Shown here piece by piece: positions 1 through 7,550 of a stretch of 10,847 nucleotides of DNA. The position numbers were made by a program, and so were the translations under genes. Position 1 is the first letter of the stretch; every line of letters begins with the position of its first letter. This DNA comes from an uncultured Kiritimatiellota bacterium. GTDB taxonomy: Bacteria; Verrucomicrobiota; Kiritimatiellia; RFP12; UBA1067. Location: positions 1-10,847 of the forward strand of contig CAKTZA010000091.1 of NCBI GenBank assembly GCA_934635045.1, written 5' to 3'. The notes under the pieces are model-generated. The model was not told the DNA's origin. It did no database searches and was given only the letters and a program-made list of their open reading frames with translations.

Positions 1-2
1 CC

Positions 3-1805
3 TCGCGGACGGCGGTCTCCGTCACGGCGTCCGCCCCCGGCGCGGCGACGCTCGTCTTCCGCTACTGGGGCGTGTTCGGCGGCCGGTTCGTCGAGGACGT
101 CGCGCGACAAAGGCTCACGGCGGTCAATCCGCCGATCATGGTTGACTTCAACCATGACGGACGGATCGACGAGGCCGACGTCGCCGCGTGGCTCGCGGGG
201 CGGCCCTATCGGTTCTGGACGAACCCCCAGAACCTGAACAGCGTCGGCGGAGAAGGCGGTCGCGTCAATCTTTTCCCTGTTTCCGTTGACGTCACGCCGT
301 TTCGCCGCGCATGGGGACGTGCGGCCGAGATCCGGCTCCTGGCGGACGAATGTTTCCGCTACTGCCTTTTGGACGGCGTGACGGCCGAACGCGCGTCCGC
401 CGTTTGGGCGGACGACGTGCAGGCGGCGGACGGCGCCGCGCTTGCCGACGCCCCGCTTTCGCCGTTCACCGACGGGGAGCTTGACGTCAGCCGCCTGCGC
501 TCCGGCGCCGTCATGGCGCTGACGGCGCGCTCCCGCGTCGGCTACTGGACGTCCCCCGTGGTGTCCGTGTCCGTCGGCGGTGCCGAGGTCTGCCGGTTCC
601 GCCTCCCGATGGACTTGCGCCCCGTGCGGGAGATGTACAGGTATTTCAGCGTCCGGGGATTCTGCGGCGACACGCGCGGGATTGACGTGCGCGAAGGCGT
701 CCCGTCCGGGCTTCCCGACGAGGAGACGGACGGGCGGCACTTCGTCTTCGTCCACGGCTACAACGTGAACCCAGACGACGCCCGCGTCTGGGCGGATGCG
801 ATGTTCAAGAGGCTTCTGCTGGCCGGTTCGCAGTCCATGTTCACGGCGGTGACGTGGTTCGGGGACTACGCGCAGGTCTGGAAGGGCGTCCCCGTCGTCG
901 GGGGGAACTCGCTCAACTACTACCGCAACGTGAAGCACGCGTTCGTGTCCGCCGCGCCGTTCAGAGCGGTCGTCGACGGTCTGCCGGGGCGCAAGGTGCT
1001 GCTTGCGCACTCCCTCGGCAACATGCTCGTCTCGTCCGCCATCGTCGACCGGAATCTCGTCGGCTACGAGCGGTATCACATGCTGAACGCCGCCGTGCCG
1101 ATGGAGGCGTATGACGGCAAGTCGCAGACGGACGACATGGTCGATGGCGCCTGGACGGACGTGCCGCAGTTCCGTGCGTCACAGTGGCACAAGTGGTTCG
1201 CGTCGCCCGACTTCCGCGCCGGTCTCACATGGAAGGGGCGCTTCGGCGTCATCCCGCGCACGGAGAACTGCTATTCGGCGACGGAGGACGTGCTGGCGAA
1301 CCCGACGCCCAATGGGATGGGGGAGGCATGGGGCGCGCAGGAACTCCTGAAGGGGACGACTGTCCTCTACGGGACAGATCTCCTGCTCCAGAACGTTGCC
1401 GTCGAGGGCGGCTGGGGGATCAACGCGCGCTGCGTCGCGAATCCGCTTGCCTACATTCCGGGCGTCGGATTCCGCGCCGGCTACTTTGAGGGCTATACGC
1501 GCGAACAGGCGATTGCGCTGCCGCTCTTCACCTCGTTCGACGACGAGCGGATGGCCTCGACGAACGTGCTGGATTTCGCGGATGCGGAGCTGCGGGCGAA
1601 GATGCTCGGCGACGCCATCCCGGCCGAGTCCTTCGCGGCGGGGCGGAATGCGCTTGACGGTTTTGACAACTATGAGTATCTCGGCAATGCCGAGCATGGT
1701 TGGCCGACGAAGAAAAAAGAGTGGAAACATTCTGACATCAAGAACGTCGACTACCGCTACGTGCAGGATTTCTTCAAGCACATAAAGGAGGCTACGGAAC
1801 AATGA
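3..1805 (+). CDS. Exported alpha/beta-hydrolase (esterase/lipase-like) protein with dockerin-like loop, 5' partial
   Basis: The frame is open from base 3, so the gene starts before the window. The GTG at 72 has no Shine-Dalgarno and no signal peptide after it. Near the start of the visible part is a calcium-loop motif, DFNHDGRIDEAD (about 144-179), with the DxNxDG spacing of a dockerin or EF-hand loop. A beta-rich stretch follows. From about 738 there is an alpha/beta-hydrolase domain: strand and oxyanion-type motif FVFVHGYN, then the nucleophile elbow AHSLGN with Ser at 1011-1013. Candidate partners for a Ser-Asp-His triad are the Asp of TEDVL (1287-1289) and the His of KHSDI (1728-1730). 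Family knowledge points to an ester or lipid hydrolase. The substrate is unknown. The stop overlaps the next start (ATGA), so the two genes are probably translationally coupled. The hydrolase call is fairly secure; its natural role is not. Confidence 0.8.
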   Translation, partial: SRTAVSVTASAPGAATLVFRYWGVFGGRFVEDVARQRLTAVNPPIMVDFNHDGRIDEADVAAWLAGRPYRFWTNPQNLNSVGGEGGRVNLFPVSVDVTPFRRAWGRAAEIRLLADECFRYCLLDGVTAERASAVWADDVQAADGAALADAPLSPFTDGELDVSRLRSGAVMALTARSRVGYWTSPVVSVSVGGAEVCRFRLPMDLRPVREMYRYFSVRGFCGDTRGIDVREGVPSGLPDEETDGRHFVFVHGYNVNPDDARVWADAMFKRLLLAGSQSMFTAVTWFGDYAQVWKGVPVVGGNSLNYYRNVKHAFVSAAPFRAVVDGLPGRKVLLAHSLGNMLVSSAIVDRNLVGYERYHMLNAAVPMEAYDGKSQTDDMVDGAWTDVPQFRASQWHKWFASPDFRAGLTWKGRFGVIPRTENCYSATEDVLANPTPNGMGEAWGAQELLKGTTVLYGTDLLLQNVAVEGGWGINARCVANPLAYIPGVGFRAGYFEGYTREQAIALPLFTSFDDERMASTNVLDFADAELRAKMLGDAIPAESFAAGRNALDGFDNYEYLGNAEHGWPTKKKEWKHSDIKNVDYRYVQDFFKHIKEATEQ

Positions 1806-2836
1806 AGCACATTACAACATTCTTGGCAGGGGCTTTTGTGTCATGGTCTGCATGGGCAGACGAACTGTCGTTCAAGGCGATTGTCGTTGACGCAGAGACA
1901 CAGATGTCCATGAGCAATGTCACCGTCGTTGCAGGGTTTCGGCATAACACATTCTCATGGAACAATCCAAGCACATATGACGACAAGATTGGCATCACTG
2001 CGGCTGACGGTACGGCTCGGTTTTGCGGCAAGACGAACTGCGGCAGAGTGGTCTGTACGGTCAACGATCTCCCCGGTTATTACGATGCCCAGCCGATTTA
2101 TCTTCAAGGCGACAAGGGCGAGTGCAAGGGCGTCGCGGTCAGCATGATTCGCCTCTTCGTGCCGGAGAAGTGGATCGTGACGAACGACGTCCGCATGGTC
2201 ATGCGGAAGATCGGGAATCCAATACCGCTCTGTGCCAAGAGAGTCAAGCGATGGGATGAGAACGGACTCTATCCCGCCGGGACGGACACGGTTGCCTACG
2301 ACCTCATGCAGGGCGACTGGCTGCCGCCGTTGGGAAAGGGCAAACATGCCGACATCGAACTCGTCCATCGTCGAACGGAGCGGGGAGAAGGTCGCCTTTA
2401 CGAATGGGACAAACTTCAGAAGATCTGGCGCGATGAGGTCGAAATCCGTTTCACAGGCGAGGGAAATGGACTGGTCGGGTATGTTTCCGATCCGTCGGAA
2501 ACGCTGCGCATCCGCACGGTGCCAGAGACAGGGTTTCGTCCGCAACACCTTGTCTGGGCGGACATGGACACGAAGCTCAAGCGTCATGCGAGCGACGACA
2601 ACAATCTCTCGTTCGCTTTCCGCATCCGTACACGACGCAATGAGCGTGGCGAGATAGTCGAGGCTTTCTACGGCAAGATCTACCGCAACCCGAAACTGCT
2701 GGGCGGCGGCGGCTATCCGCTCAATGGATTTGAAATGGTCTACTACCTCAACCCCACCTCGCTCGACCGCAACCTTGAATGGGACAGGAAGAACAACGGC
2801 TTCAAGGGCGAGTGCCCGCCCTATCGTCTGCCGTAG
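1802..2836 (+). CDS. Exported protein of unknown function, coupled to the upstream hydrolase
   Basis: The product is 344 residues. The ATG at 1802 overlaps the previous stop and has a strong Shine-Dalgarno, AAGGAGG at 1785-1791. Residues 1-19 look like a signal peptide ending SAWA before DE, so it is exported to periplasm or surface. Residues about 22-110 (from LSFKAIVVDAET through ADGTARF to DLPGYYDA) resemble a transthyretin or carboxypeptidase-regulatory-like beta-sandwich. The remainder is beta-rich, without a catalytic motif I recognise, and ends at PPYRLP with no anchor. Base composition differs from the neighbours: the first 60 bases from 1801 count to 28 G+C, while flanking genes look nearer two-thirds GC. 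Because it is exported and tightly coupled, it probably acts with the hydrolase as partner, inhibitor or accessory. That role is inference only. Confidence 0.8.
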   Translation: MKHITTFLAGAFVSWSAWADELSFKAIVVDAETQMSMSNVTVVAGFRHNTFSWNNPSTYDDKIGITAADGTARFCGKTNCGRVVCTVNDLPGYYDAQPIYLQGDKGECKGVAVSMIRLFVPEKWIVTNDVRMVMRKIGNPIPLCAKRVKRWDENGLYPAGTDTVAYDLMQGDWLPPLGKGKHADIELVHRRTERGEGRLYEWDKLQKIWRDEVEIRFTGEGNGLVGYVSDPSETLRIRTVPETGFRPQHLVWADMDTKLKRHASDDNNLSFAFRIRTRRNERGEIVEAFYGKIYRNPKLLGGGGYPLNGFEMVYYLNPTSLDRNLEWDRKNNGFKGECPPYRLP

Positions 2837-2839
2837 GCG

Positions 2840-2870
2840 TTCACACGGGTTCGCGCAATTTTGATATAAT
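2840..2870 (+). promoter_or_regulatory. Sigma70-type promoter with extended -10
   Basis: A perfect TATAAT lies at 2865-2870, preceded by TGA to give the extended -10 form TGnTATAAT. TTCACA at 2840-2845 matches the -35 consensus in five of six positions, but the 19-nt spacer is longer than ideal. The extended -10 makes a good -35 less necessary. The expected transcription start is near 2877, exactly where the first hairpin of the following structured region begins. The surrounding DNA is GC-rich, so an AT-rich consensus box here is unlikely to be chance. Confidence 0.6.
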
Positions 2871-2876
2871 TCGCGT

Positions 2877-3126
2877 TGTCCTTCGGTTCGCCGAGGGGCC
2901 CATAGGTCGGGAACTGACGCGGCGAACCGCCGTGATCCACCCCGCGACCGTCTATTCGATGTAGCATCAACGCTACACGCTGTTCAATCGAGATACGACC
3001 AAACATTTCATTTGCGGACAGCCTGTAAGTGGAGATGCGCTCACTTGAGCGCATTTCCCTTCATGTGTCCGCATAAGCCTTTGGTCGGGCTTCGGTTGTG
3101 TGCATGAACGGAACATGCGCCCTTTT
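2877..3126 (+). ncRNA. Candidate structured RNA or long 5' leader, family not recognised
   Basis: Between the promoter and 3126 I find four hairpins by eye. H1, 2878-2886 with 2891-2899, is nine pairs capped by UUCG. H2, 2905-2909 with 2945-2949, encloses a seven-pair inner stem at 2918-2924/2928-2934. H3, 2960-2965 with 2972-2977, is six perfect pairs. H4 is compound: 2996-3003 with 3080-3087 (eight pairs), then 3013-3020 with 3066-3073 (eight pairs), then 3027-3042 with 3047-3061 around an ACUU loop with one bulged U. A possible terminator follows at 3100-3126. No signature of tmRNA, RNase P, SRP RNA or a common riboswitch was recognised, and a 6S-like role cannot be excluded. It is either an independent RNA of about 250 nt or a leader controlling the gene at 3226. 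The remaining 3127-3225 shows only the ribosome binding site and no convincing second promoter. Confidence 0.5.
3100..3126 (+). terminator. Possible intrinsic terminator ending the structured RNA
   Basis: A seven-pair stem, GTGCATG at 3100-3106 with CATGCGC at 3114-3120 (one G-U pair), has a seven-base loop. It is followed by CC and four Ts at 3123-3126. The stem is modest and the T run short, so termination may be weak or conditional. That would allow either a separate small RNA or an attenuated leader for the downstream operon. Confidence 0.35.
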
Positions 3127-3210
3127 CATGCAGGGAGATGGACTTCGCGGCATCTGTGCGCAACTGAGAACGCTGACGTAAGCCATTATTCACAAAATTC
3201 ACACACCAAT

Positions 3211-3216
3211 AAAGGA
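3211..3216 (+). promoter_or_regulatory. Ribosome binding site fixing the start at 3226
   Basis: AAAGGA at 3211-3216 lies nine bases before the ATG at 3226. A start further upstream in the same open frame, such as the GTG at 3100, would place a non-hydrophobic leader ahead of the signal peptide and overlap the structured RNA, so 3226 is preferred. Confidence 0.65.
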
Positions 3217-3225
3217 CCAGACAAA

Positions 3226-6200
3226 ATGAACATAAGGCTCGTAATTCTGGCTGCTGCGGGCGCGCTGTCCACGGCGGCCGTCGGCGAGACCGTCATCCCG
3301 GTCTCCAACACGGTCGGTTTCGTCGAACTTGACGCGGCGGCCGATGCGCTGAAGCTGACGGCTTCGACGATTCGCCAAGTCGACTATCCGTCGGCCGTCG
3401 GCGCGCCGTCGTTCTGGCTCGACTGCGCGCAGACGAACGACTGGACGTTTGCGGCGGACGGCTCGGTCGCGAAGATTCCCTCGCGCGTCGGCGACCGGTA
3501 CCTTGCGACGGACACGGAGGGCGGCATCCACCAGATCGCCTGGACGCCCCAGAATCCGCTTTGGGCGACGGACAACGCCCCCTCTGGGGGGGGGGGGTAT
3601 CTTGACTTCGGCCCGAAGGGCGCATTGCGCGCGATGAGCTTCAACAAGGTCGGTCCCGCCGGATTCGAGACGAATGTCCTGGAGAACATCGGCACGGTGG
3701 TCGCCGTCTGGTATTCGGCGATCAATCCGGACACGCCTGACGGCGAGGGCGGCTATTACGGCGGCGCCCTCCTCGGCGGCGGGTTCGGCCCGGACGGCAC
3801 GTCAGCGACCGACAAGAGCCAGTTCGTCAATTATCGCGGCACCGAAAACGACCGCGCGGGCGAGGAGGAGTCGGGGGCCTACCGTCCGCGCTGGTACGAC
3901 AATCCCCTCGCCAATCCCGCGCACACGCACGCCGCGCTGCGCGACGGCTGGGTGCGGCACAACGGGCAGATGACATCGCCCCAGCATGTGGGCTTCGCCG
4001 GCGACTGGGAGGTCGTCTCGCTCGTGCCGAACGCGGAACACGGCCTCATGAACGCGACGGGGCTCGGCATGAACGACTCGCGCATCCCCGGCGTTTCGGG
4101 CGGATTCAAGGTCGCGGAGATCCTTTACTACGACCGGGCGCTGACGCTGGACGAGACGAAGCGCGTCGAGGCCTACCTGAACGCCAAGTGGTTCGGCGTG
4201 GCCGCGCGCGGCGACAACGGCAACGCCGCCGTCGGGCGGCTGCGCGTCATCCGTAACGAGGTCGGCGAGCCGAAGGGCGCGCAGCTGGCGGTCGAGGTCG
4301 CGGACGGCGAGACGCTGACGATCGACAAGCTTCAGGGCGGCCGCGGGCCGGGAGCCGTCCTCGAGAAGTCGGGCGACGGTACGCTGTCGATCGGCGACGC
4401 CTCGGCTTACGGCGGCACGGTCACGCTCGGCGGCGGCACACTCGCGTTCGCGGGACGGGCCGTCCCGACGGCGCTCCCGCATTCGGACTACATACACTTC
4501 GACGCCTCGTCCGCCGACTCGCTGGTGACGGATGACGCGGGGCGGTTCGCCGCCTTCCGCAACCTTGCCGCGAAGAGCCTCTGGAAGGCGGAGCCGATCT
4601 GTGCGCGGCCCGACGGCTTCGTGCCGGGGATTCTCGCGGACGAACTGGGCGCGGGGCTGCCGATCCTCGACTTCGGCGACTGGACGACGGAGCCGGGGCG
4701 GATGATCTTCTTCGCGACGAACGAGACGGCGGCCGTGCAGGACGTCCGGGCGACGCCGGCGGAGTTCACGACGCTCCTGGCGGTCGTCGGCGCCGCGCGC
4801 GGCGGCGGGTCGCTCGTCAAGGCGGTTCGCAACGCCTGCAACTTCAGCCGGAATGGCGCGGACGATTTCACCGTGAACCTGATACAAAACGTCTCCGTCT
4901 CAAGCCTTTTCGCGCATGAGCACGCGACGGCTTTCGTGAATGGTGCCGCCGCGAGCGTGGCGCAGGGGTTCGAGGGCCCGGGCTATCAGGTCATCGCGAT
5001 TCGCCGTCCCGGCGCGGTCGAGGCGATCGGCATCGGCGGCTCGGCGTGGGGTTCGGGCGGGCTCCGTCTCGGCGAGATCGTCCTCTATCGCCGTGCCCTC
5101 ACCGACCTCGAGATGCAGGACGGGTCGGCCTATCTCATGCGGAAGTGGCTCGGAAAGACGGCGCCCGGCTATGCCGCGGCGGCGCCCGCCGCGGCGCCGA
5201 CGCTCCGCGAGGTCGTCGCGACGGGCGATGCGGCCGTCCGGGTCGAGTCCGGCACGGTCGCCGTCGGGCGGCTCGCGTCCGAGGGCGGCGTCCTGACCAA
5301 GACGGGTCCTGGAACGCTCGCCTACCGGTCGCTGGATGCCGAGGAGGTGCGCGTCCAGTCGGGCGCCCTCGTCAAGTCGGCGGCGCCGGACGTCGCGTCC
5401 TCCGCGGAGCTCGCGGCGAGTCCTGCGCTGCACCTGGACGCGGCGGACGCGGCGACGCTGCGCGTCTCCGAGGTCGACGGCGAGCGGCGTGTGCTGGAGT
5501 GGTACTCGAAGGGCGATCGCACCGTGATGGCCGTGCCGGCCAGCATCGACGGCAACAGGGGGGCGAGCCGGGATGCCTTTGCGCCGTTCCTTTCGGACGA
5601 CGTGTCGCTCAACGGCCATGCGACGGTCGACTTCGGCCCGTACTCGGTCGCGGCCGGCGGCCGCGCGCTGTCGCTGTCACGGGCATTCGATGCCGTCCGC
5701 CACGCCTACGTCGTGTGGTGTCCGCGTGACGCGGGCGACAGCCGCGGACAGGTCTTCGGCTGCTCGTTGGGAGGCGGCGAGTCGAACGGCAACTACTACG
5801 ACTTCCTGCGCGACGGCACGAATGACGTCATGACCGCGGCGTCCGTGACGCTCCTCTCCGGAAACCGGACGACGGGTCCCGTCCAGGAAGGCACGACGCG
5901 CACGAACGGCGTTGCCGTCCTCCCGACGGCCTACGTGCCGCCGTCGGGTGTCTTCACGGTGACGGAGTTCCATCCGACGTGCGGCGTGCACGTGTCGGGC
6001 CTTGGGACCGACCGTGACATCTCACGTTTCTCCGGCGGCATTCGGGTTGCGGAAGTCATCCTCTACGAGCGCGAACTCACCGCGCGCGAACAGGTCGCGA
6101 CGCGCAACTACCTGATGCAAAAGTGGTTTGGCGCGGCGCCGGCGGCTCTGCCCGATCCGGTCGAGACGGCGGATTCGCTCCGCCGGATCACCGTGGACGG

Positions 6201-7530
6201 TGCGGCCTCTTTCGCGACGGACGGTTCGCTGGACGTCGAGGCGCTTGTCGGTGCGGGCACGTTCGTCAAGAAGGGGACGGGCACGCTGACCCTGCTCGAT
6301 CCGACGGCCTTCACCGGCACGGTGTCGGTCGCGGAAGGCACGCTCGCGTGCGGCGGCACGACGCCCGCCGCGTTTGGCGGCCTCGTCGCGCCGGAGGACC
6401 TGCTCTTCCACGTGGACGCGGGACAGGGGCTCACGACGGTCACGAACGACGACGGCCGCGTTGAGGTGACGGAATGGAAATCGACCTTGGACGACGGCTG
6501 GGCGGCGGTGCCGTTTGAGGATGAGAACCGTCCGACGCTCGTGCGCGCGGATGACCTCCGTCGCCGCGACGTCGTGGACATGGCGAAGAACGCCGGTCAG
6601 GCCATGCGGTTCACGCAGAACGGCACGACCAGCCTGCTGGAGGGGATTGCGAGTGCCTTCTGGGTGATCGGCTCGCAGAACGGCGGCGGCTACCTGCTCG
6701 GCGGCGGGCATCACAACATCAACTGGGATGGCGGTCGCTTCAACTTCATGCGCGGCGGCTCTGGCGGGGCCCGCGCCGACGATCCGATCCTCAGTTCGGA
6801 GTGGGTCTGCCCGGACAACCTGAAGACGGCCGACTGGCGGCTGGACGGCGCGGCGGTCGTGCCGACGGTGACGGGGCTTTCCGGCTCATGGGATCTCGTC
6901 TCGATGAACATCACCGACATGCGGAACCCGACCTCGAACGCGGACGGTTTCGCGTTCGACGGGCGGACGGTCGACAACGGCGGTGGCCTCGAATCGCGCC
7001 TTGGCTGCCAGCGGCTGGCCGAAGTCATCCTCTACAGGCGCCGCCTGACGGATGCGGAGCGCGAAAGCGTCGAGGCGTACCTGCGCGCGAAGTGGCGTTT
7101 GGGCGGCACACTCACGATGACGAACCTGACGGATGTCGCTCTCGCGGCGGGGGCGACGCTCGACCTCGGCGGCCGCCGCCAGTACTTCGCGTCCGTCACG
7201 GGCGCGGGGACGATCCGCAACGGCACGCTCGCGCTCGGCACGCTGATTGCCGATCCTGAGGTTGAGGTGCCGACGTGCGCGGCGGATGCCGTGCTGGAGG
7301 TCGCGGAAGGGCAGCGCGTCCTCGTGCGCAACGCGGCGGTGACGCGGGACACCGTCCTCACGGTCGCGGAGGGCCGACTCGCGACGTCCGTGACGCGGAA
7401 GCGCCTGCGCACGGCGGTCTTCGCCTTCGAGAACTGCACGGGCCCGGTCGTGGACGCGCACCTCGTGAAGGAGGACGACTGCCTGAAGGTGCGCTTCGTG
7501 CATCGTGGCGCGCTGCTCATCGTCCGGTAA
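3226..7530 (+). CDS. Large secreted protein with four LamG-like modules and autotransporter-type beta-strand repeats
   Basis: The product is 1434 residues. Residues 1-20 form a signal peptide (MNIRLVILAAAGALSTAAVG). Four modules follow. Each opens with a hydrophobic strand ending in an Asp (66, 426, 738, 1064) and closes with E-[IV]-[LIV]-L-Y-x-R-x-L-T, then a helix ending Y-L-x-x-K-W (closing Glu at 298, 617, 943, 1266). This is typical of LamG/concanavalin-like jelly rolls in PVC surface proteins. After modules 1-3 come autotransporter-associated beta-strand repeats of the K-x-G-x-G-T-L type (around 381, 692, 1015). Module 4 runs into a beta-rich tail ending LLIVR, with no recognised sorting signal, transmembrane anchor or beta-barrel. 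It probably acts outside the cell or in the envelope and may bind carbohydrate; the ligand is unknown. A 12-G run at 3586-3597 encodes four glycines near residue 121. The next gene starts 20 bases after the stop. Confidence 0.85.
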   Translation: MNIRLVILAAAGALSTAAVGETVIPVSNTVGFVELDAAADALKLTASTIRQVDYPSAVGAPSFWLDCAQTNDWTFAADGSVAKIPSRVGDRYLATDTEGGIHQIAWTPQNPLWATDNAPSGGGGYLDFGPKGALRAMSFNKVGPAGFETNVLENIGTVVAVWYSAINPDTPDGEGGYYGGALLGGGFGPDGTSATDKSQFVNYRGTENDRAGEEESGAYRPRWYDNPLANPAHTHAALRDGWVRHNGQMTSPQHVGFAGDWEVVSLVPNAEHGLMNATGLGMNDSRIPGVSGGFKVAEILYYDRALTLDETKRVEAYLNAKWFGVAARGDNGNAAVGRLRVIRNEVGEPKGAQLAVEVADGETLTIDKLQGGRGPGAVLEKSGDGTLSIGDASAYGGTVTLGGGTLAFAGRAVPTALPHSDYIHFDASSADSLVTDDAGRFAAFRNLAAKSLWKAEPICARPDGFVPGILADELGAGLPILDFGDWTTEPGRMIFFATNETAAVQDVRATPAEFTTLLAVVGAARGGGSLVKAVRNACNFSRNGADDFTVNLIQNVSVSSLFAHEHATAFVNGAAASVAQGFEGPGYQVIAIRRPGAVEAIGIGGSAWGSGGLRLGEIVLYRRALTDLEMQDGSAYLMRKWLGKTAPGYAAAAPAAAPTLREVVATGDAAVRVESGTVAVGRLASEGGVLTKTGPGTLAYRSLDAEEVRVQSGALVKSAAPDVASSAELAASPALHLDAADAATLRVSEVDGERRVLEWYSKGDRTVMAVPASIDGNRGASRDAFAPFLSDDVSLNGHATVDFGPYSVAAGGRALSLSRAFDAVRHAYVVWCPRDAGDSRGQVFGCSLGGGESNGNYYDFLRDGTNDVMTAASVTLLSGNRTTGPVQEGTTRTNGVAVLPTAYVPPSGVFTVTEFHPTCGVHVSGLGTDRDISRFSGGIRVAEVILYERELTAREQVATRNYLMQKWFGAAPAALPDPVETADSLRRITVDGAASFATDGSLDVEALVGAGTFVKKGTGTLTLLDPTAFTGTVSVAEGTLACGGTTPAAFGGLVAPEDLLFHVDAGQGLTTVTNDDGRVEVTEWKSTLDDGWAAVPFEDENRPTLVRADDLRRRDVVDMAKNAGQAMRFTQNGTTSLLEGIASAFWVIGSQNGGGYLLGGGHHNINWDGGRFNFMRGGSGGARADDPILSSEWVCPDNLKTADWRLDGAAVVPTVTGLSGSWDLVSMNITDMRNPTSNADGFAFDGRTVDNGGGLESRLGCQRLAEVILYRRRLTDAERESVEAYLRAKWRLGGTLTMTNLTDVALAAGATLDLGGRRQYFASVTGAGTIRNGTLALGTLIADPEVEVPTCAADAVLEVAEGQRVLVRNAAVTRDTVLTVAEGRLATSVTRKRLRTAVFAFENCTGPVVDAHLVKEDDCLKVRFVHRGALLIVR
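3586..3597 (+). repeat. Poly-G tract of 12, possible phase-variation switch
   Basis: Twelve consecutive Gs encode four GGG glycine codons after Ser119-120. Glycine elsewhere in this gene is mostly GGC, so the homopolymer is not forced by the protein. Losing one G shifts to a frame that stops at 3635-3637. Gaining one G gives a stop at 3603-3605. Either change removes about 90 percent of the protein. Slippage at such tracts is an established on/off mechanism for surface proteins in other bacteria. A sequencing or assembly length error is also possible here. Confidence 0.6.
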
Positions 7531-7534
7531 TTCA

Positions 7535-7542
7535 GAAAGGGG
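7535..7542 (+). promoter_or_regulatory. Ribosome binding site fixing the start at 7551
   Basis: GAAAGGGG at 7535-7542 lies eight bases before the ATG at 7551 and directly precedes a signal peptide. The frame is open upstream to before 7275, but that part overlaps the end of the preceding gene in another frame and reads as low-complexity Arg/Gly-rich shadow sequence. Confidence 0.7.
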
Positions 7543-7550
7543 CAGGCGAA

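Noticed and set aside
72..74. GTG at 72 as the true start of the first gene
   Set aside because: There is no Shine-Dalgarno or signal peptide, and the frame is open and protein-like back to base 3, so the gene is cut by the window edge.
2779..2964. Small + strand open frame across the end of the second gene and the intergenic region
   Set aside because: It starts inside a well-supported gene in another frame, has no ribosome binding site and runs into the structured RNA hairpins.
3100..3225. Upstream extension of the LamG gene to a GTG at 3100
   Set aside because: It would put 42 polar residues before a good signal peptide, lacks a ribosome binding site and overlaps the candidate RNA and terminator.
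3802..4887. Minus-strand open frame of 361 codons, with similar ones at 4900-5619, 6022-6714 and 6886-7584
   Set aside because: All are antisense shadows of the LamG gene with Arg-rich low-complexity products and no signal peptide or motif.
7275..7550. Upstream extension of the hydrolase-like gene into the end of the LamG gene
   Set aside because: The extra residues are Arg/Gly-rich shadow sequence. A ribosome binding site and signal peptide mark the ATG at 7551.
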